Assembly: GCA_017626625.1 (NCBI GenBank)
Contig: JAGAIK010000219.1
Location: 1-7,602, forward strand
Origin: Roseburia sp.
GTDB taxonomy: Bacteria; Bacillota; Clostridia; Lachnospirales; Lachnospiraceae
Direction of reading: 5' to 3'
DNA: 7,602 nt
The translations under genes were made by a program, and so were the position numbers. Shown one piece after another: positions 5,626 to 7,602 of the stretch. Each line of letters opens with the position of its first letter. Position 1 is the first letter of the stretch. The notes under the pieces are model-generated. The model saw only the letters and a list, made by a program, of their open reading frames with translations. It was not told where the DNA came from and searched no databases.

Positions 5626-6759
5626 TCACACCATCTGCATCACCACTGCCAACAGCACCAGCACTGCCAGAAACAGCAGATTTGCCACCATAAACCAGAA
5701 CAGGTAGATCCGCTTCGTCCGATTATAATTGCGGGCATATATTTTATAAGAAATAAGACTCGCCATGGAGGCAATCAGAGTTCCCAATCCCCCGATGTTC
5801 ACCCCCAACAGCAATCCCTTACTATTTTCCGTAAAACCGGACAGCAGCAATGCCGCAGGCACATTGCTGATACACTGGCTGGCAAGAATCCCCACCAGCA
5901 GTTCCCTGCCCTCCACAAGCCCTTCCAATACCGACCGAAATGCAGGGAGATTTCCCAGATTTCCGGTAAAGATGAAAAAAGCGATAAAGGTAAACAGCAG
6001 ACAATAATCCACATTTTTAAACACTTCCCTGTCCGCAAAAAGCACCGCCAAAACCACCGCCGCAAGCGCCAGATAGTAGGGAAGCAGCCTTGCAACCACC
6101 AACAGGCACAGGAGAAACAGGACGAAATACAGCACATTTTTCTTTTTATCGAAGGATTTTCTGTCCGCCCCAAACGAACAGTTTTCCAACGAAAGCTTTT
6201 GCTTTCTGGCACTCAGCACAAAAATCGTAATTAATAAGAGCAGCCCGGAAACCGCCGTATAGGGCAGCATAAAGAGCAGAAACTCCCCCAGACCCATGCC
6301 AGATAATTGGTAGAGATACAAATTCTGGGGATTTCCGATGGGGGTAAACATACTTCCTAAATTTGCCGCAATGGTCTGTAGTACAATTACCAGAACCATC
6401 AGCCGCTCCTGCCTGCATTTTCTTAAAGTCAGCACCGCAAAGGGCACAAAGGTAATCAGCGCCACATCATTGGTGATAAACATGCTGGAAAAAAAGCATA
6501 AAAATACCAGCACACCCGTCAGTTGCGCCGTGTTTTTCGTCCGGGACAGCAGCCGCATTCCGATTTCATCAAACAGTCCGTTTTTCTGAAAACCTGCCAT
6601 GACAATCATCAGGGAAAGGAGAATGCCAAGGACACGCCAGTCGATATACTCCATATAGGAAAGGGTTGGCCTGACAAAGCAGGCGGAAATCAGTGCCAGA
6701 AAGATTGCTGCTGAAAGTACCGTTTCTTTTTTTATAAATTCTAAAATTTTCTTTCTCAT
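5626..6759 (-). CDS. SLC13/ArsB-like anion permease
   Basis: A 377-residue polytopic membrane protein with roughly ten hydrophobic segments. Two inverted-repeat-type signatures of the ion transporter superfamily (SLC13/CitMHS/ArsB) are visible. The first is FITNDVALITFVPFAV (94-109) with NLGSMFTPIGNPQNL (133-147). The second is CISNVPAALLL (296-306) with GVNIGGLGTLIAS (319-331). The T-N-D, S-N-x-P and G-N-P elements are the re-entrant-loop residues that hold substrate and cations in this superfamily. The substrate could be a di- or tricarboxylate, sulfate or an oxyanion; no ars genes are nearby, so arsenite is not favoured. The ATG at 6759 is chosen, with AGGGAGA at 6771-6777 and 11-nt spacing. 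A longer TTG start at 6813 would overlap the DUF4143 remnant, and a TTG at 6768 lies too close to the site. It is the first gene of a pair with the EamA transporter. Confidence 0.88.
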   Translation of the reverse strand: MRKKILEFIKKETVLSAAIFLALISACFVRPTLSYMEYIDWRVLGILLSLMIVMAGFQKNGLFDEIGMRLLSRTKNTAQLTGVLVFLCFFSSMFITNDVALITFVPFAVLTLRKCRQERLMVLVIVLQTIAANLGSMFTPIGNPQNLYLYQLSGMGLGEFLLFMLPYTAVSGLLLLITIFVLSARKQKLSLENCSFGADRKSFDKKKNVLYFVLFLLCLLVVARLLPYYLALAAVVLAVLFADREVFKNVDYCLLFTFIAFFIFTGNLGNLPAFRSVLEGLVEGRELLVGILASQCISNVPAALLLSGFTENSKGLLLGVNIGGLGTLIASMASLISYKIYARNYNRTKRIYLFWFMVANLLFLAVLVLLAVVMQMV

Positions 6760-6790
6760 TTGTGTCAAAATCTCCCTAAAATGTCCGTGT

Positions 6791-7495
6791 TTATTCCTGC
6801 AATAACCACTCAACTATATCATAAATTTCGATACCTTCATAACTGTATTTTGAGTGTCGCGTCCTGGCGATAATTTTTTTGGGATAAGCATCACGAATTT
6901 GCAGCAACGGTGAACTTTCTCTTTCTAACGTACTCTGTGCCGAAATATTATCACTGACTTGAATATAAATTTTCTCACTTCCTTTTTGTGCTACAAAATC
7001 GATTTCTTTCTGATACAATTTTCCGACATACACGTCATATCCCCGGCGGAGCAGTTCAATACAAACGATATTCTCATACACCCTGCCGTAATCCAAATTC
7101 CGGTTTCCCAGAACCGCATATCGAATACCCGTATCACACAGATAAAATTTCTCAGAACTTTCCAAATACTTTTTCCCGCGAATATCATAGCGCTTTTTGT
7201 CATAAAAAACAAAGGCATTGCACAAATATTTGATATATCTGCCAACGGTCACATGATTGGTTGCTGTCCGGTTCGCTGTCAGAAGCTGACTGACTTTATT
7301 CGGAGACGTCAGATTACTGATATTGTCCATGAGAAATTCACTCAATCGCTGTAAAACCAAAGTATCCGGCAGAGAATATTTCTGTACAAGGTCTCTTGTG
7401 ACAATCGTTTCATAAACCTCTTTAATATAATTAACCCTGTCCTGTTCCGTTCTGTAAATATAAGAACCTGCCAGCCCTCCTTTCACGGAATATTC
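6791..7495 (-). pseudogene. 5'-truncated AAA_14/DUF4143-type ATPase, C-terminal part only
   Basis: The preserved frame reads EYSVKGGLAGSYIY near its start and contains landmarks of the DUF4143 half of AAA_14-DUF4143 proteins: ETIVTRDLVQKY, a winged-helix-like stretch (about 45-90 of the preserved part), RYDIRGKKYLESSEKFYLCD, GRVYENIVCIELLRRGYDV, and the nuclease-fold-like KEIDFVA followed by IYIQV. Full-length relatives are about 400 residues with an N-terminal ATPase domain (Walker A and B). Here about 235 residues remain and the whole ATPase domain is missing. Upstream of 7495 the frame loses family similarity and meets a TGA within about 20 codons. GTG at 7486 could act as a start, but no ribosome binding site precedes it. 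The 3' end is intact, stopping at 6791, 31 bp before the permease ATG. Most likely a non-functional remnant cut by rearrangement or insertion. Confidence 0.8.
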
Positions 7496-7602
7496 ATGGC
7501 AAAACCAAATCCAAAAGCAAAAATAAAAAGAGTTTGGATAGATTCACAAACAGAGGAAGAAATAAGAAGAGGAATTAAAGAAGCAAAAGATGCATCAGAA
7601 TA
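7496..7602 (+). CDS. Unidentified plus-strand ORF, partial at right edge
   Basis: An ATG at 7496 opens 35 codons to the edge of the window: MAKPNPKAKIKRVWIDSQ and then a charged, helix-like stretch (TEEEIRRGIKEAKDASE). The DNA is about 31% GC, clearly lower than its neighbours, and is the only stretch here with plus-strand coding character. The ATG falls exactly where similarity to DUF4143 ends. No purine-rich ribosome binding site precedes it, because the upstream bases are the antisense of the DUF4143 gene, so the true start could differ. I do not recognise the family. The basic, then acidic/helical composition would fit a small DNA-associated or mobile-element protein, but this is speculation. 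It could also be non-coding AT-rich DNA. Confidence 0.35.
   Translation, partial: MAKPNPKAKIKRVWIDSQTEEEIRRGIKEAKDASE

Noticed and set aside
5223..5693. A 156-codon plus-strand frame opposite the EamA and permease genes.
   Set aside because: It spans two real minus-strand genes and their junction, and its composition reflects antisense of hydrophobic membrane-protein codons.
6760..6813. Longer N-terminus for the permease, starting with TTG at 6813.
   Set aside because: It adds 18 polar residues, overlaps the DUF4143 frame, and has no ribosome binding site; the ATG at 6759 has one and gives a typical N-terminus.

Overview
The window looks like a chromosomal piece of a gut-type Clostridia, most likely Lachnospiraceae. 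This rests on compact minus-strand operons, strong AGGAGG-type ribosome binding sites, moderate GC, and the mix of families: an AAA ATPase/PD-(D/E)XK protein, a DUF4143 protein, and a redox complex with 2Fe-2S and 4Fe-4S subunits. The assignment is an inference from style, not from a marker gene. Every recognisable gene lies on the minus strand; only a short open frame at the far right edge runs on the plus strand.

Reading in the direction of transcription (right to left): (1) 7602-7496 is AT-rich DNA (about 31% GC) carrying the start of an unidentified plus-strand ORF. (2) 7495-6791 is the C-terminal half of an AAA_14/DUF4143-type ATPase gene, beheaded exactly where the AT-rich DNA begins. 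(3) 6759-5626 is an SLC13/ArsB-like anion permease and 5608-4751 an EamA (DMT) exporter; the exporter's ribosome binding site overlaps the permease stop, so the two are probably co-transcribed. (4) 4665-3091 is a full-length AAA ATPase with a C-terminal PD-(D/E)XK domain, with its own good promoter (TATAAT, 17-bp spacer) and a rho-independent terminator at 2904-2948. (5) 2774-1 is a four-gene, translationally coupled operon for a split amino-acid-dehydrogenase-type flavoenzyme: a [2Fe-2S] ferredoxin-like subunit, an FAD/NAD(P) subunit with a two-cluster 4Fe-4S tail, a BFD-type [2Fe-2S] subunit, and a DAO-family FAD subunit that runs off the left edge. The organisation resembles HcnABC (hydrogen cyanide synthase), opine oxidase, D-hydroxyproline dehydrogenase and archaeal dye-linked L-proline dehydrogenase. 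The real substrate cannot be read from this window.

The most notable structural observation is that the ATPase gene sits between two copies of the 3' end of the EamA gene: a 22-bp exact direct repeat at 3046-3067 and 4770-4791, within a stretch that still translates as a diverged EamA C-terminus. This suggests either that the ATPase cassette inserted at the end of an EamA gene or that it replaced most of a second, tandem EamA paralogue. Together with the truncated DUF4143 gene, the right two-thirds of the window looks rearranged, while the redox operon at the left is orderly.
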